A stretch of DNA of 14,450 bases, taken from positions 1-14,450 of the forward strand of contig CABRHR010000050.1 in NCBI GenBank assembly GCA_902470835.1, written 5' to 3'. The stretch's first letter is position 1; each line of letters opens with the position of its first letter. The position numbers and the translations under genes are program-made. This DNA comes from an uncultured Collinsella sp. GTDB lineage: Bacteria; Actinomycetota; Coriobacteriia; Coriobacteriales; Coriobacteriaceae. The notes under the pieces were generated by a model, which saw only the letters and a list, made by a program, of their open reading frames with translations, searched no databases and had not been told where the DNA came from. Of the stretch, positions 6,695 through 14,148 are shown piece after piece.

Positions 6695-6750
6695 CGTGCC
6701 GCCCCGTTTGGGGCGGCACGTTTTGTTTGGAGCGGCACGTTTTTGTTTGG
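6695..6750 (+). terminator. intrinsic terminator with a duplicated 3' arm
   Basis: CGTGCCGCCCC (6695-6705), loop GTTT, GGGGCGGCACG (6710-6720), then TTTTGTTT: an 11-bp perfect hairpin plus T run, ending plus-strand transcription of the universal stress gene. The 3' arm and tail (6713-6730) are repeated almost exactly at 6732-6750 with one extra T, so the left arm has two possible partners. Read on the minus strand the same hairpin could help end the kinase transcript. Confidence 0.85.
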
Positions 6751-6770
6751 GCGGGCATCTGCCGCGTGCG

Positions 6771-7814
6771 TTACTCAAAGTATTGGAACTTGTTGGTCGA
6801 GAAGGCGAACGTTACGACGAAGCCTTCGCCGGGCTCGGATGCTGCGGTGACGTCGATGCCCATCTTGGAGCACAGGCGCGCCACCAGGTAGAGGCCGATG
6901 CCCGTCGCACGCTTGGTGGTGCGGCCATTGTCGCCGGTAAAGCCCTTCTCGAACACGCGCGGCAGGTCGGCCGCGCACACGCCGCAGCCGTTGTCGGCAA
7001 CGGTAAGCTCGATGCGCTCGCTCGCCAGACCCTCGTCCAGCAGCGCAGCCGAAAACGTAATCTGCGCTCCGTCCTCACGCGCATATTTAATGCTGTTCTG
7101 GATGAGCTGACCCAAGATGAACTCGAGCCATTTCTCGTCGGTAAATACCTCGAAGTCGAGGTTTTCGCACACCGGTGCCACGTGCGCCGCGATAAGCTCG
7201 CGCGCGTTGGCCTTGATCGCGCCCGTCACCAGGGCTTTAAGGCTCCAACGGCGGATGAGATAGTCGCGCTCCACAACCTCCGAGCGCGCGTAGTAGAGCG
7301 CCTGATCGATGTAGCGCTCCACGCGGGCCAGTTCGCGGCCAAGATCATCCACGCGCGTCAGGTCATCTGCGCTGCCATCCAGGTTTTCAAGAATGAGGTG
7401 GGCTGCCGCCAGGGGCAGCTTGGCCTCGTGGACCCAGCTCTCAATATAATCGCGATAGTCCTCGGTCTGGCGTCGGCCTTCCGCGACCTCATCGCAGGCC
7501 GCCTTGCCCACGCGACACAGGGCCTCGTACTCGAGCTCGCCCTCAGCGTAGGCGGGGCATTGCACCATCTCCTGCACCCAGGCAGGGCTTTCGAGCTCCT
7601 CGGCCGCGCGATCGAGCTGGTGCAAAAAGCGGCGACGGCGCGCGTACTCGATCACAATGCCGAGCATGCCAAAGATAAAGGACACGCCGATCGCCACGAC
7701 CACGATAGAGACGGGCGCGCCGGCGACCGTTAACACAAAGCAGCTCAGCAGCACACCGCAGGTCCACACGGCGACAGGGAGCAGGGCATCTTTAAAGAAC
7801 TTTGCAAACGACAT
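6771..7814 (-). CDS. intramembrane-sensing sensor histidine kinase (BceS/GraS-like)
   Basis: This 347-residue kinase has two N-terminal membrane helices (about 12-31 and 35-56) separated by only a few residues, so it lacks an extracellular sensor domain. That is the hallmark of the intramembrane-sensing kinases that respond to cell-wall antibiotics or antimicrobial peptides, usually through a partner ABC transporter. The H-box is SWVHEAKLPLAAA with His129, close to the WVHEIKTP form of BceS-type kinases. The N-box has Asn240 (LIQNSIKYA), G1 is ADNGCG (273-278) and G2 is ATGIGLYL (303-310). ATG 7814 lies 9 nt after the regulator stop codon, with AGGGG overlapping that stop, so the two are co-transcribed and probably translationally coupled. 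No BceAB-type transporter is in the window. The signal is unknown. Confidence 0.92.
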   Translation of the reverse strand: MSFAKFFKDALLPVAVWTCGVLLSCFVLTVAGAPVSIVVVAIGVSFIFGMLGIVIEYARRRRFLHQLDRAAEELESPAWVQEMVQCPAYAEGELEYEALCRVGKAACDEVAEGRRQTEDYRDYIESWVHEAKLPLAAAHLILENLDGSADDLTRVDDLGRELARVERYIDQALYYARSEVVERDYLIRRWSLKALVTGAIKANARELIAAHVAPVCENLDFEVFTDEKWLEFILGQLIQNSIKYAREDGAQITFSAALLDEGLASERIELTVADNGCGVCAADLPRVFEKGFTGDNGRTTKRATGIGLYLVARLCSKMGIDVTAASEPGEGFVVTFAFSTNKFQYFE

Positions 7815-7823
7815 GAACGGCCC

Positions 7824-8495
7824 CTAGACTGAATAGCCCTGGCCACGATGCGTAGTCAGATATCCCTTGATGCCAATCTTATCGAGCGTGGTGCGCAGGC
7901 GGTTGATGTTGACGGTAAGCGTGTTGTCGTCCACGAAGGCATCTGAATCCCACAGGTCCTGCATGATAGCCGAGCGCGAGACGATTTTGCCCGCGCGACT
8001 CAGCAGCAGCGAGAGGATCCGCAGCTCGTTTTTGGTGAGCTCGGTGCTGGCACCGGTTTGCGTGTTGGTAACCATGGAGCGCGCGAGGTCGAGCTCCAGC
8101 CCTTTGTGGACCAGGGTGCTTCGCTCGCCGGCCGCCGCGGTGCGACGCAGCAGCGCGTTGATGCGCGCCACGAGCACGCGCGCGCTGTAGGGCTTGGGGA
8201 CAAAATCGTCCGCGCCGAGCGTCATGGCCATGACCTCGTCGATTTCGGTCGTGCGCGAGGTGAGGACAATGATGGGAACCTCGGATTCGCGGCGGACTTC
8301 GTGGCAGATGTGCTGACCATCTTTAACGGGGAGCGTAAGGTCGAGCAGTACCAGATCGGGCGCGGCGGCCAAGATGTCGCGTGAAACATGCTCAAACGAT
8401 TCGCAGGCCTCGACCTCAAAGCCGGCACGCGCAAGGATGTCACCGAGTTCGCGACGGATGGGCTCGTCGTCCTCGACGATATAGATCAATGCCAT
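7824..8495 (-). CDS. OmpR/PhoB-family response regulator
   Basis: This 224-residue DNA-binding response regulator is the partner of the downstream kinase. The receiver domain has the acidic pocket VEDDE (7-11), phospho-acceptor Asp52 in LLDLTLP, Thr79 and Lys101 (PKPY). The C-terminal winged helix ends RTTLDKIG...LTTHRGQGYSV, typical of Trans_reg_C. I start at ATG 8495 (MALIYIVEDDE), which places the receiver at the N-terminus and has AGAGGGGAG upstream; the frame is open another 36 codons but that stretch lacks family similarity and contains the likely promoter. First gene of the two-gene operon. Confidence 0.93.
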   Translation of the reverse strand: MALIYIVEDDEPIRRELGDILARAGFEVEACESFEHVSRDILAAAPDLVLLDLTLPVKDGQHICHEVRRESEVPIIVLTSRTTEIDEVMAMTLGADDFVPKPYSARVLVARINALLRRTAAAGERSTLVHKGLELDLARSMVTNTQTGASTELTKNELRILSLLLSRAGKIVSRSAIMQDLWDSDAFVDDNTLTVNINRLRTTLDKIGIKGYLTTHRGQGYSV

Positions 8496-8586
8496 ACGTA
8501 TCCGCTCCCCTCTTAGTTGTCTTACAGCCATTATCGTCGCGAAGTCACCGGCACGCGTTTCGCGCGGCAACAAGGTGACAGAACTG

Positions 8587-8598
8587 TTCGTGAACGAA
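8587..8598. promoter_or_regulatory. inverted repeat upstream of the two-component operon, candidate operator
   Basis: TTCGT-GA-ACGAA is a perfect 5-bp inverted repeat about 90 bp upstream of the regulator start. It sits among three alternating GAAC/GTTC/GAAC half-sites (8581-8595) next to GTGACA (8575-8580). BceR-type regulators often bind inverted TGAC-type repeats, but the match here is only partial. Possible autoregulatory site. Confidence 0.3.
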
Positions 8599-8674
8599 AG
8601 CATTTAGCACGCCCTCGCTCGCAACGGGTGCGGGACTCAAAATAATTGTTTAATCCCCGTCCCAGAAAAATCAT

Positions 8675-9406
8675 TTAGCGGCGGGCACGGAGTTTTTCGT
8701 AACCGTCGGCGAAGAAGGCGACCGTCGCGGCGTCGGTCTCGTCGGCGTCGGTGTCGCTGGCGGGGACCACACCGTGCTCGTCGCTCACCAAGAACAAAGC
8801 GCCCTTGAGCTGCGCGGGAATGTCCACGCGCGCAACCGGGATATCCTTGGTTTGGGCAAGCTGCTCGATGAGCGTCGCCGTGCCGCACAGGCACTCGTCC
8901 GCCGGCGCCACAAAGGCAAGCGCACCGTTGCTGACGGCGGCGAGCAGCTCGGGCGCCACGCCGGTCTCGTCGGCCTCGGAGCGTGCTTGGGCGGAGCGGG
9001 CGCGCAACGCCTTGGCCGAAGTGTCGGCCAGCGGCTCGTACTCCCCCACCGTCATGGCGGCGTTGCCGTTGATGTCGATCACCAGCATGAGCACGCCGTC
9101 GCGTGCGGCGTAATCGCCCTCGGCAAGCGACCACTCAACGTGCTGCTTGGCCCAGCTGAGCATGTTATGGGTAAGCGGCTCGCCCTGCACCAGGCGCTCG
9201 GACAGCGCGCGAATGTGGCGGTTGAGCATGGGCACCTTTTTATTGGACATGCGCCAACGGCAGACAAGCGCGGGCTTGTCGAGCGTGAATTTCTCGACCG
9301 CCTCCTGATTGGCGCAAAAGTCCTCGTACGCACGCTGATCCTCGGCATTGCCAAACAGCTCGGCATCATCAATCTGGGGCATGGTCATACCTTTCGTGTT
9401 AGTCAT
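8675..9406 (-). CDS. hypothetical protein, function not recognised
   Basis: This 243-residue soluble protein has no signal peptide or membrane segment. I do not recognise the family with confidence. The N-terminal half (about 45-125) looks well ordered, including LNRHIRALSERL, a WAKQHVEWSLAEG helix and an ARDGVLMLVIDINGNAAMTVG strand pair faintly like aminotransferase class IV (PabC-like) sequences, but no catalytic Lys context convinces me. The later part is Ala-rich with an acidic stretch (DTDADETDA, ~221-229) and the protein ends in basic RARR. Coding character is good: long frame, GC-rich third positions, AGAGGA before ATG 9406. An internal ATG (9382, AAAGG upstream) is an alternative start. 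It is separated from purH by a terminator, so it is probably transcribed on its own; TATAAG just upstream may be its -10. Confidence 0.75.
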   Translation of the reverse strand: MTNTKGMTMPQIDDAELFGNAEDQRAYEDFCANQEAVEKFTLDKPALVCRWRMSNKKVPMLNRHIRALSERLVQGEPLTHNMLSWAKQHVEWSLAEGDYAARDGVLMLVIDINGNAAMTVGEYEPLADTSAKALRARSAQARSEADETGVAPELLAAVSNGALAFVAPADECLCGTATLIEQLAQTKDIPVARVDIPAQLKGALFLVSDEHGVVPASDTDADETDAATVAFFADGYEKLRARR

Positions 9407-9423
9407 TCCGTCCTCTTATACCA

Positions 9424-9458
9424 AAAAGACGGCCCTCCAAACGGAGCGACCGTCTTTT
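9424..9458 (-). terminator. intrinsic terminator of purH
   Basis: AAAAGACGG (9424-9432) and CCGTCTTTT (9450-9458) form a 9-bp stem, with an inner CTCC-AAAC-GGAG hairpin. On the minus strand the stem is followed by five T, right for ending purH transcription 30 nt after its stop. Confidence 0.87.
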
Positions 9459-9487
9459 GCAGAGATTATTTTGTCCCAAGGCGGAAC

Positions 9488-11095
9488 TTAGTGGCGGAAA
9501 TGCCTGGCGCCGGTAAAGACCATCGCAATACCATGCTCGTTGCAAGCCTGGATGCTCTCGTCGTCGCGCTTGGAGCCGCCGGGCTGAATGATGCAGGTCA
9601 CGCCGTGTGCAGCAAGCACGTCGACATTGTCGCGGAACGGGAAGAATGCGTCGCTTGCACAGGCAAAGCCGCCCTTCTCCACGCCCTCGCGCTCGCAGAA
9701 GTCCTCGGCGCGCTCGCAGGCAAGCAGCGCAGAGTCAACGCGGTTAGGCTGACCCGGGCCCATGCCAATGCCGGCCTTACCCTTGGAGACCAAGATGGCG
9801 TTGGACTTAACGCCCTTGCAGACCTTCCAGGCAAACTCGAGCTCGGCCATCTCGGCGTCGGTGGGCTTGCGGTCGGTGGGGAACGTAAAGGTCGCGGGAT
9901 CCTCGGTCACGTGGTCGACTTCCTGCACCAGCATGCCGCCGTCGATGGAGCGCAGCTCCACCTGGGCGCCGTGGTCCACGCCGCCGGTGGCCAGCACGCG
10001 CAGGTTGGGGCGCTTGGCCATGCGCTCGAGCGCCTCGTCGGTGTAGCTCGGGGCGATGATAACCTCGACGAACTGCTTGTTCTGATCGGCAAAGTGCTCG
10101 ACCAGCTCATAGGGAACCTCGCGGTTGCAGGCGATGATGCCGCCGAAGGCGCTCTTGGGATCGCAGGCGAAGGCGCGGTCGTAAGCAGACGTAATGTCCT
10201 CGGCAACGGCGGAGCCGCAGGGGTTCTGGTGCTTGAGAATCACGCAGGCCGGCTCGTCGAACTCGCGGACCAGGTTCCAAGCGGCGTCGGCATCCAGATA
10301 GTTGTTGTAGCTGAGCGGCTTGCCCTGGATCTGCTCGGAGCCCACGAGCGGGAACTGCGAGCTCGCGGTGTTCTCGCAACCCTCGGCAAAGCGATAGACC
10401 GTGGCCTTCTGCTGCGGGTTCTCGCCATAGCGCAGGTCGTCGACCTTCTCCAGCGAGATCTCGAGCTTGGCAGAGGTGTCCGCCACGTCGCTTGCCTGGG
10501 CGGCAAGCCAACGGGAGATAGCCGTGTCGTAGGCGGCGGTGGTCTGGTAGACCTTCACCTGCAGGCGACGACGGGTGGAAAGCGTGGTGCAGCCACCGGT
10601 CTCGTGCATCTCGGCCAGGACGGCATCATAGTCGGCCGGGTCGGAAATGACGGTAACGCTCGTGGCGTTCTTGGCGGCAGAGCGCAACATGGAGGGACCG
10701 CCGATATCGATGTGCTCGATGGCGTCTGCGAAGGTGACCTCGGGGTTGGCGACGGTCTTCTCGAACTCGTACAGGTTGACGACGACCAGGTCGATCAGCT
10801 TAATGCCGTGCTGAGCGGCCTCCTGCATGTGCTGCTCGGAATCGCGGCGGGCCAGCAGCGCGCCGTGAACCTTGGGGTGCAGGGTCTTAACGCGGCCGTC
10901 CATCATCTCGGGATAGCCCGTGAACTCCTCGATGGGGGTTACGGGAACGCCCGCGTCCTCGATGGCACGAGCCGTGCCGCCCGTAGAGATGATCTCGACG
11001 CCAAAGTCATCGACCAGCGTCCGTGCGAAATCGACGACACCCGTTTTATCGGTAACCGAGATCAACGCGCGTGCGATCTTCACATCAGATCCCAT
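9488..11095 (-). CDS. purH: bifunctional AICAR formyltransferase / IMP cyclohydrolase
   Basis: PurH catalyses the last two steps of de novo purine synthesis: formyl transfer from 10-formyl-tetrahydrofolate to AICAR, then ring closure to IMP. The length is 535 residues, standard. The N-terminal MGS-like cyclohydrolase domain shows ISVTDKTG (12-19), STGGTA (37-42) and GRVKTLHPKVHG (67-78). The C-terminal transformylase domain shows RYGENPQQKA (222-231), the catalytic Lys288-His289 in KHQNPCG, SAFGGI, SDAFFPFRD and the closing FTGARHFRH. ATG 11095 follows AGGAGG with 5 nt spacing. It is transcribed alone, not in a pur operon, with its own terminator, and is divergent from the acetyltransferase gene. 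Confidence 0.98.
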   Translation of the reverse strand: MGSDVKIARALISVTDKTGVVDFARTLVDDFGVEIISTGGTARAIEDAGVPVTPIEEFTGYPEMMDGRVKTLHPKVHGALLARRDSEQHMQEAAQHGIKLIDLVVVNLYEFEKTVANPEVTFADAIEHIDIGGPSMLRSAAKNATSVTVISDPADYDAVLAEMHETGGCTTLSTRRRLQVKVYQTTAAYDTAISRWLAAQASDVADTSAKLEISLEKVDDLRYGENPQQKATVYRFAEGCENTASSQFPLVGSEQIQGKPLSYNNYLDADAAWNLVREFDEPACVILKHQNPCGSAVAEDITSAYDRAFACDPKSAFGGIIACNREVPYELVEHFADQNKQFVEVIIAPSYTDEALERMAKRPNLRVLATGGVDHGAQVELRSIDGGMLVQEVDHVTEDPATFTFPTDRKPTDAEMAELEFAWKVCKGVKSNAILVSKGKAGIGMGPGQPNRVDSALLACERAEDFCEREGVEKGGFACASDAFFPFRDNVDVLAAHGVTCIIQPGGSKRDDESIQACNEHGIAMVFTGARHFRH

Positions 11096-11169
11096 GCAGT
11101 CCTCCTGTCTGGTACGCCGCCGTGCTCTGTGAGTCGGTGATACGTCGATCTGCAGCGCTCGCGCAGCGG

Positions 11170-11191
11170 CATTGAAAATACTGATTCAATG
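11170..11191. promoter_or_regulatory. inverted repeat upstream of purH, candidate operator
   Basis: CATTGAA (11170-11176) and TTCAATG (11185-11191) form a perfect 7-bp inverted repeat with an 8-nt AT-rich spacer, about 75 bp before the purH start. It is the only AT-rich palindrome in this GC-rich gap and lies where a repressor or promoter would act. I do not match it to a known PurR box. Confidence 0.35.
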
Positions 11192-11372
11192 TAGCGCATC
11201 GAGCGCATCGATGCACCCCGCAACGGACGCATGTGCAGAAAAAGTTTGCGAGCGGAGGGGATGGGCACGGCACCGGGCACGGTGAGTTCATGGAACACAG
11301 GGGCACCATAATTTGATGCCAATGGCGTGGTAGAACTGTGCTCGATATGCATCCGCAAAAGAAAGAGGCACC

Positions 11373-12014
11373 ATGGTCTCGCGGGTTCTCTACCGACCGT
11401 TTGATACCGAAGACTTCGACGCCATCGCGCTGATTCTGCAGCAGCTTTGGCATAACAATTCGGATAACGATGAGTACAACCGCCTTGAGGCCGCGTGCGA
11501 CCTCGCCTATTGCCTTTCGTCATCGACGTTTTCGCAGGTTGCGGTGATTGACGGCGAGGCGCGCGGCATTGCACTTGCACGCGCAGGACAGAACTCCGGC
11601 GTCACTATCAACGAGCATTGGATGGATACCGAACGCGCACTGCTATCGCAGATGCGTGAGCTGGAGCCTGATGCCTGCGCCGAGTATCTCTCGTTTGTGC
11701 GCGCAACCATCCGAACCAACAACCGCCTGCTCGAGAGCAGCCCGTTGCCGCACGACAACGAGGTCACGCTGCTTGCCGTGGATCGCGATGTCCATGGCCT
11801 GGGCGTTGGCACGGTTCTGCTCGATGCCGCGGTCTCGCACCTGTCCTCGCTTGGAGCGACGAGGGCGCACCTGTACACCGACTCCAACTGCTCGTGGAAG
11901 TTCTACGAGTTGCACGGCTTTAAGCGCACGGCCACGCACCGCGCCAACCGCGAAGAGCGCCGCCACGACATGCCGCGCGAAAGCTTCCTCTACGAACTCG
12001 ACCTAACAGCCTAA
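11373..12014 (+). CDS. GNAT-family N-acetyltransferase
   Basis: This 213-residue acyl-CoA-dependent acetyltransferase has the acetyl-CoA pyrophosphate-binding motif A at 131-152 (VTLLAVDRDVHGLGVG, fitting R/Q-x2-G-x-G/A with His in first place), followed by the helix TVLLDAAVSHL. Motif B is recognisable as DSNCSWKFYELHGFKRT (170-186), where Tyr178 is the usual acid. The N-terminal ~110 residues contain the variable substrate side. The start ATG 11373 has AAAGAGG about 4 nt upstream. The substrate cannot be told. It is followed at once by a repeat-derived hairpin that may act as its transcript end. Confidence 0.88.
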   Translation: MVSRVLYRPFDTEDFDAIALILQQLWHNNSDNDEYNRLEAACDLAYCLSSSTFSQVAVIDGEARGIALARAGQNSGVTINEHWMDTERALLSQMRELEPDACAEYLSFVRATIRTNNRLLESSPLPHDNEVTLLAVDRDVHGLGVGTVLLDAAVSHLSSLGATRAHLYTDSNCSWKFYELHGFKRTATHRANREERRHDMPRESFLYELDLTA

Positions 12015-12015
12015 A

Positions 12016-12121
12016 CCCGGCAGTTAGGGACGTTCCCTTTATGCCGGCACCCCGGGACACTCCTTGGCAGCAACCGTACCTAGTCATTGGGGACGTTCTT
12101 AAATGACTAGTCGTTGGGGAC
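12016..12121. repeat. REP-like intergenic repeat cluster
   Basis: Three related elements lie between the acetyltransferase and DUF2207 genes. (1) The hairpin CCGGCA...TGCCGG (12017-12047) contains GGGA-CGT-TCCC. (2) The hairpin CTAGTCATT (12080-12088) / AATGACTAG (12102-12110) has GGGGACGTTC in its loop. (3) CTAGTCGTTGGGGAC (12107-12121) is a one-mismatch direct copy of 12080-12094. The core GGGACGTTC occurs twice (12027, 12090). The 15-mer at 12080-12094 recurs exactly at 14270-14284 upstream of the same DUF2207 gene. This pattern fits REP elements spread by RAYT-type transposases, although no transposase is in the window. Confidence 0.8.
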
Positions 12122-12141
12122 AGTCTTCGTAGGTAGCGCAT

Positions 12142-12190
12142 AAAAAAGGGGATGAGCTTTCCCCGAGGGCTGTCGAGAAAAGCCCATCCC
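12142..12190 (-). terminator. intrinsic terminator of the DUF2207 gene
   Basis: The arms 12149-12164 and 12175-12190 pair over 16 bp with a few G-U pairs (on the minus strand GGGATGGGCTTTTCTC with GGGGAAAGCTCATCCC). On the minus strand six T follow (A run 12142-12147). It lies 15 nt after the DUF2207 stop codon. Confidence 0.9.
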
Positions 12191-12204
12191 GTAATTTAGG
12201 ACCG

Positions 12205-14148
12205 TTAGAACGTTCCGCCGCCGCCTCCGCCGACGCCACCGCCGCCGCCAGAGAAGCCGCCGCCGCTGCCGCCGCTCGAGCTATCGGAACTCGAAGCCAG
12301 CTCGCGGATGGTCTCATGATACACATCGTTGAACGAATCGAGCGGAGACTCGTTGCCGTAGTGATGGTAATACCACCAGTAGCAGGGGTAGTTGTCGTAG
12401 AAATCGTCGCTGTTGCGCAGGTCCGCAGGCACGGCCTCGGCCAGCTGTCGCAGCACTTCTTTCGAAACGCCCAGGGCAACGCCCATCACCAGCAGTTTGT
12501 TCCACAAGATCAGGTCGCTGGGGATAGCCTCCTTCAGGCGCGTAAAGTCCTCGAGCCAATGCTTGAGCGCCTTGCAGCGAGCCGCCACCTCGGCGCCCTC
12601 CGGCGTGTAACGGCGGAAGGTGCAGCTCAGGACAAAGCCCACGATCGTGACGGGAATCGAGATCATAGCGGCGCCGACGTTGGCGTCCGCAAAGTCGGTA
12701 TAGATCAGAGAGCCCAGAATGCCAAAGACAATGATGATGCCGAGAACCAGGCCGGCCACCATCGCGATAGTGCCATCCGATGCGATAAACTCGCGCGCCT
12801 CCAGCTTGCCCTTAACCGTGCTCTGATAGTCCTCGAGCTTGTCGCCAACAGATGTGGTGCGCTCGCTGGCATACTCCTCCAGCTCGCTAAACGTGCGCGA
12901 ACGGACGCCGTCTTTATCGGGCTTAACGCCGGCGAAGAAGACCTTGAGCACATCGCGATCGATGCCGTCCTTCTTGGCAGCCTTCCAGGCCTCGTCGGTC
13001 ACTGTGATGCGATACGTCTGCTCCTCTTTTTCGCGACGGAGCAGACCCTTCTTCTTGGTCTCGGTCGCCTGCTCCAGCTTGATCACACGGTCGTCAGTGA
13101 GCTTCATGAGCGTGGCGATATATGCCTGATCGGGCACCTCGTTCCAGCTCATGAGGGCCGAAAGCACGGCGGGATGGTCGGCCGAAGGCACATCGCGGAA
13201 ATATTCGTCCTGGAAAAGCGGCTTGGGCTTGCGCTTGCGCAGCTTGAGCATAACGATTGTGCCGGTGAAGGCCACCGCCGCAACAACACTTAGCACGGCA
13301 AGTGCATTGGCAATCATGCGAGCGTGAGCGCGGCGGGCGTTAGCTTCGTCGGCCCATTCCTTCTCTTCGCTCAGGATCGTTGACATGCGCTCTTCGCCCG
13401 AAGCGGCAAGCTGCGGCACCCAGTCGCTAGGGAAGGCGATGCGTGCCTCGGCGAATTCGCCCTGATGCACGCAGGGAATGGTATAGGTGACCATGGGTTC
13501 GTCCGCATCGAGCGATACATCGCCCGTCAGCGGGCCGTGGCCCCATGCGCGGAAGTTATCGCCCTTGACGGCCGCCGTCCCGGCAGCGGCATTTGCGAAG
13601 CGCACTTCCATCTCGACATCGTCGGAATCCGCAGACCAGCCGTCACCCACAAACTTCCAGTAGAGCTCGGCGGTATCGGACCAGTTCATAACCGCACCGG
13701 TCATGGTGTAGCTCACGTAATAGATCGCGCTGTCACCGCTCTCGTGGGGGCTGAACACCTTAATCCTTACGCCGTCACCGGTCTGCTCGACCGTGTAGAC
13801 GCCAGAGTCGCCCTTGTTCGCGCTATCGACTTTATTAAACGCGGTGTCCTCTTCCTCGACACTCAGCACGTCGACGCCCGCTGTGCCGCCCTGCTGGTTG
13901 GTGCCCGTATTGATCTCCCAAAACACGCCGTTGATGTCGTCGTCGAAATCAAACTGGCGTCCCTCGACAACGGTCAGCGATCCATCGGCCTCAACCGTGG
14001 CACTGATATAGGTTTGGGTCATGGAGTAGCCGTCGGCGCACGCGGCGGCGGGAAGCAGCAGCAACGCAAACGCGACAAACGCGCAGGCAGAAACGAATCG
14101 CGCAAACAAGCGGCGCTGCCGGCAGGCATTGGCAACGGGGGCGTTCAT
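12205..14148 (-). CDS. DUF2207 predicted membrane protein with signal peptide and Gly-rich C-terminus
   Basis: This 647-residue protein matches the DUF2207 (PF09972) architecture; the family's role is not established. Residues 1-38 form a signal peptide (basic QRR, hydrophobic AFVAFALLLLPAAA, likely cut near ACA-DG). Residues ~40-275 form an extracellular beta-rich domain with many acidic residues. Membrane helices are at about 279-301, 461-483 and 491-511, the first followed by a basic KLRKRKPKP patch, placing ~305-455 in the cytoplasm. The C-terminal cytoplasmic part has the family-like LWNKLLVMGVALGVSKEV (548-565), an aromatic YPCYWWYYHHY cluster (587-597) and a Ser/Gly tail (619-645) ending GGTF. 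ATG 14148 has AAAGGA upstream; the frame stays open upstream but the signal peptide fixes this start. Monocistronic, with its own terminator. Confidence 0.88.
   Translation of the reverse strand: MNAPVANACRQRRLFARFVSACAFVAFALLLLPAAACADGYSMTQTYISATVEADGSLTVVEGRQFDFDDDINGVFWEINTGTNQQGGTAGVDVLSVEEEDTAFNKVDSANKGDSGVYTVEQTGDGVRIKVFSPHESGDSAIYYVSYTMTGAVMNWSDTAELYWKFVGDGWSADSDDVEMEVRFANAAAGTAAVKGDNFRAWGHGPLTGDVSLDADEPMVTYTIPCVHQGEFAEARIAFPSDWVPQLAASGEERMSTILSEEKEWADEANARRAHARMIANALAVLSVVAAVAFTGTIVMLKLRKRKPKPLFQDEYFRDVPSADHPAVLSALMSWNEVPDQAYIATLMKLTDDRVIKLEQATETKKKGLLRREKEEQTYRITVTDEAWKAAKKDGIDRDVLKVFFAGVKPDKDGVRSRTFSELEEYASERTTSVGDKLEDYQSTVKGKLEAREFIASDGTIAMVAGLVLGIIIVFGILGSLIYTDFADANVGAAMISIPVTIVGFVLSCTFRRYTPEGAEVAARCKALKHWLEDFTRLKEAIPSDLILWNKLLVMGVALGVSKEVLRQLAEAVPADLRNSDDFYDNYPCYWWYYHHYGNESPLDSFNDVYHETIRELASSSDSSSGGSGGGFSGGGGGVGGGGGGTF

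Noticed and set aside
6648..7733. 361-codon plus-strand frame opposite the kinase
   Set aside because: It is antisense to a complete histidine kinase with all catalytic boxes, and its start lies inside the palindrome/terminator region.
8496..8603. 36-residue N-terminal extension of the response regulator
   Set aside because: Receiver domains start right at the MALIYIVEDDE segment, a good ribosome binding site precedes ATG 8495, and the extension overlaps the likely promoter and inverted repeat.
8774..11140. 788-codon open frame on the plus strand
   Set aside because: It is a shadow of purH and the upstream hypothetical gene. The translated sequence is low-complexity and lacks any domain, and it would run through the purH terminator region.
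9488..11372. purine riboswitch or PurR box upstream of purH
   Set aside because: I looked for a conserved three-way-junction riboswitch pattern and paired PurR-like boxes in 11096-11372 and found only unrelated palindromes.
12316..13293. 325-codon plus-strand frame opposite the DUF2207 gene
   Set aside because: It is antisense to a protein with a convincing signal peptide and membrane helices, and has no recognisable domain or ribosome binding site.
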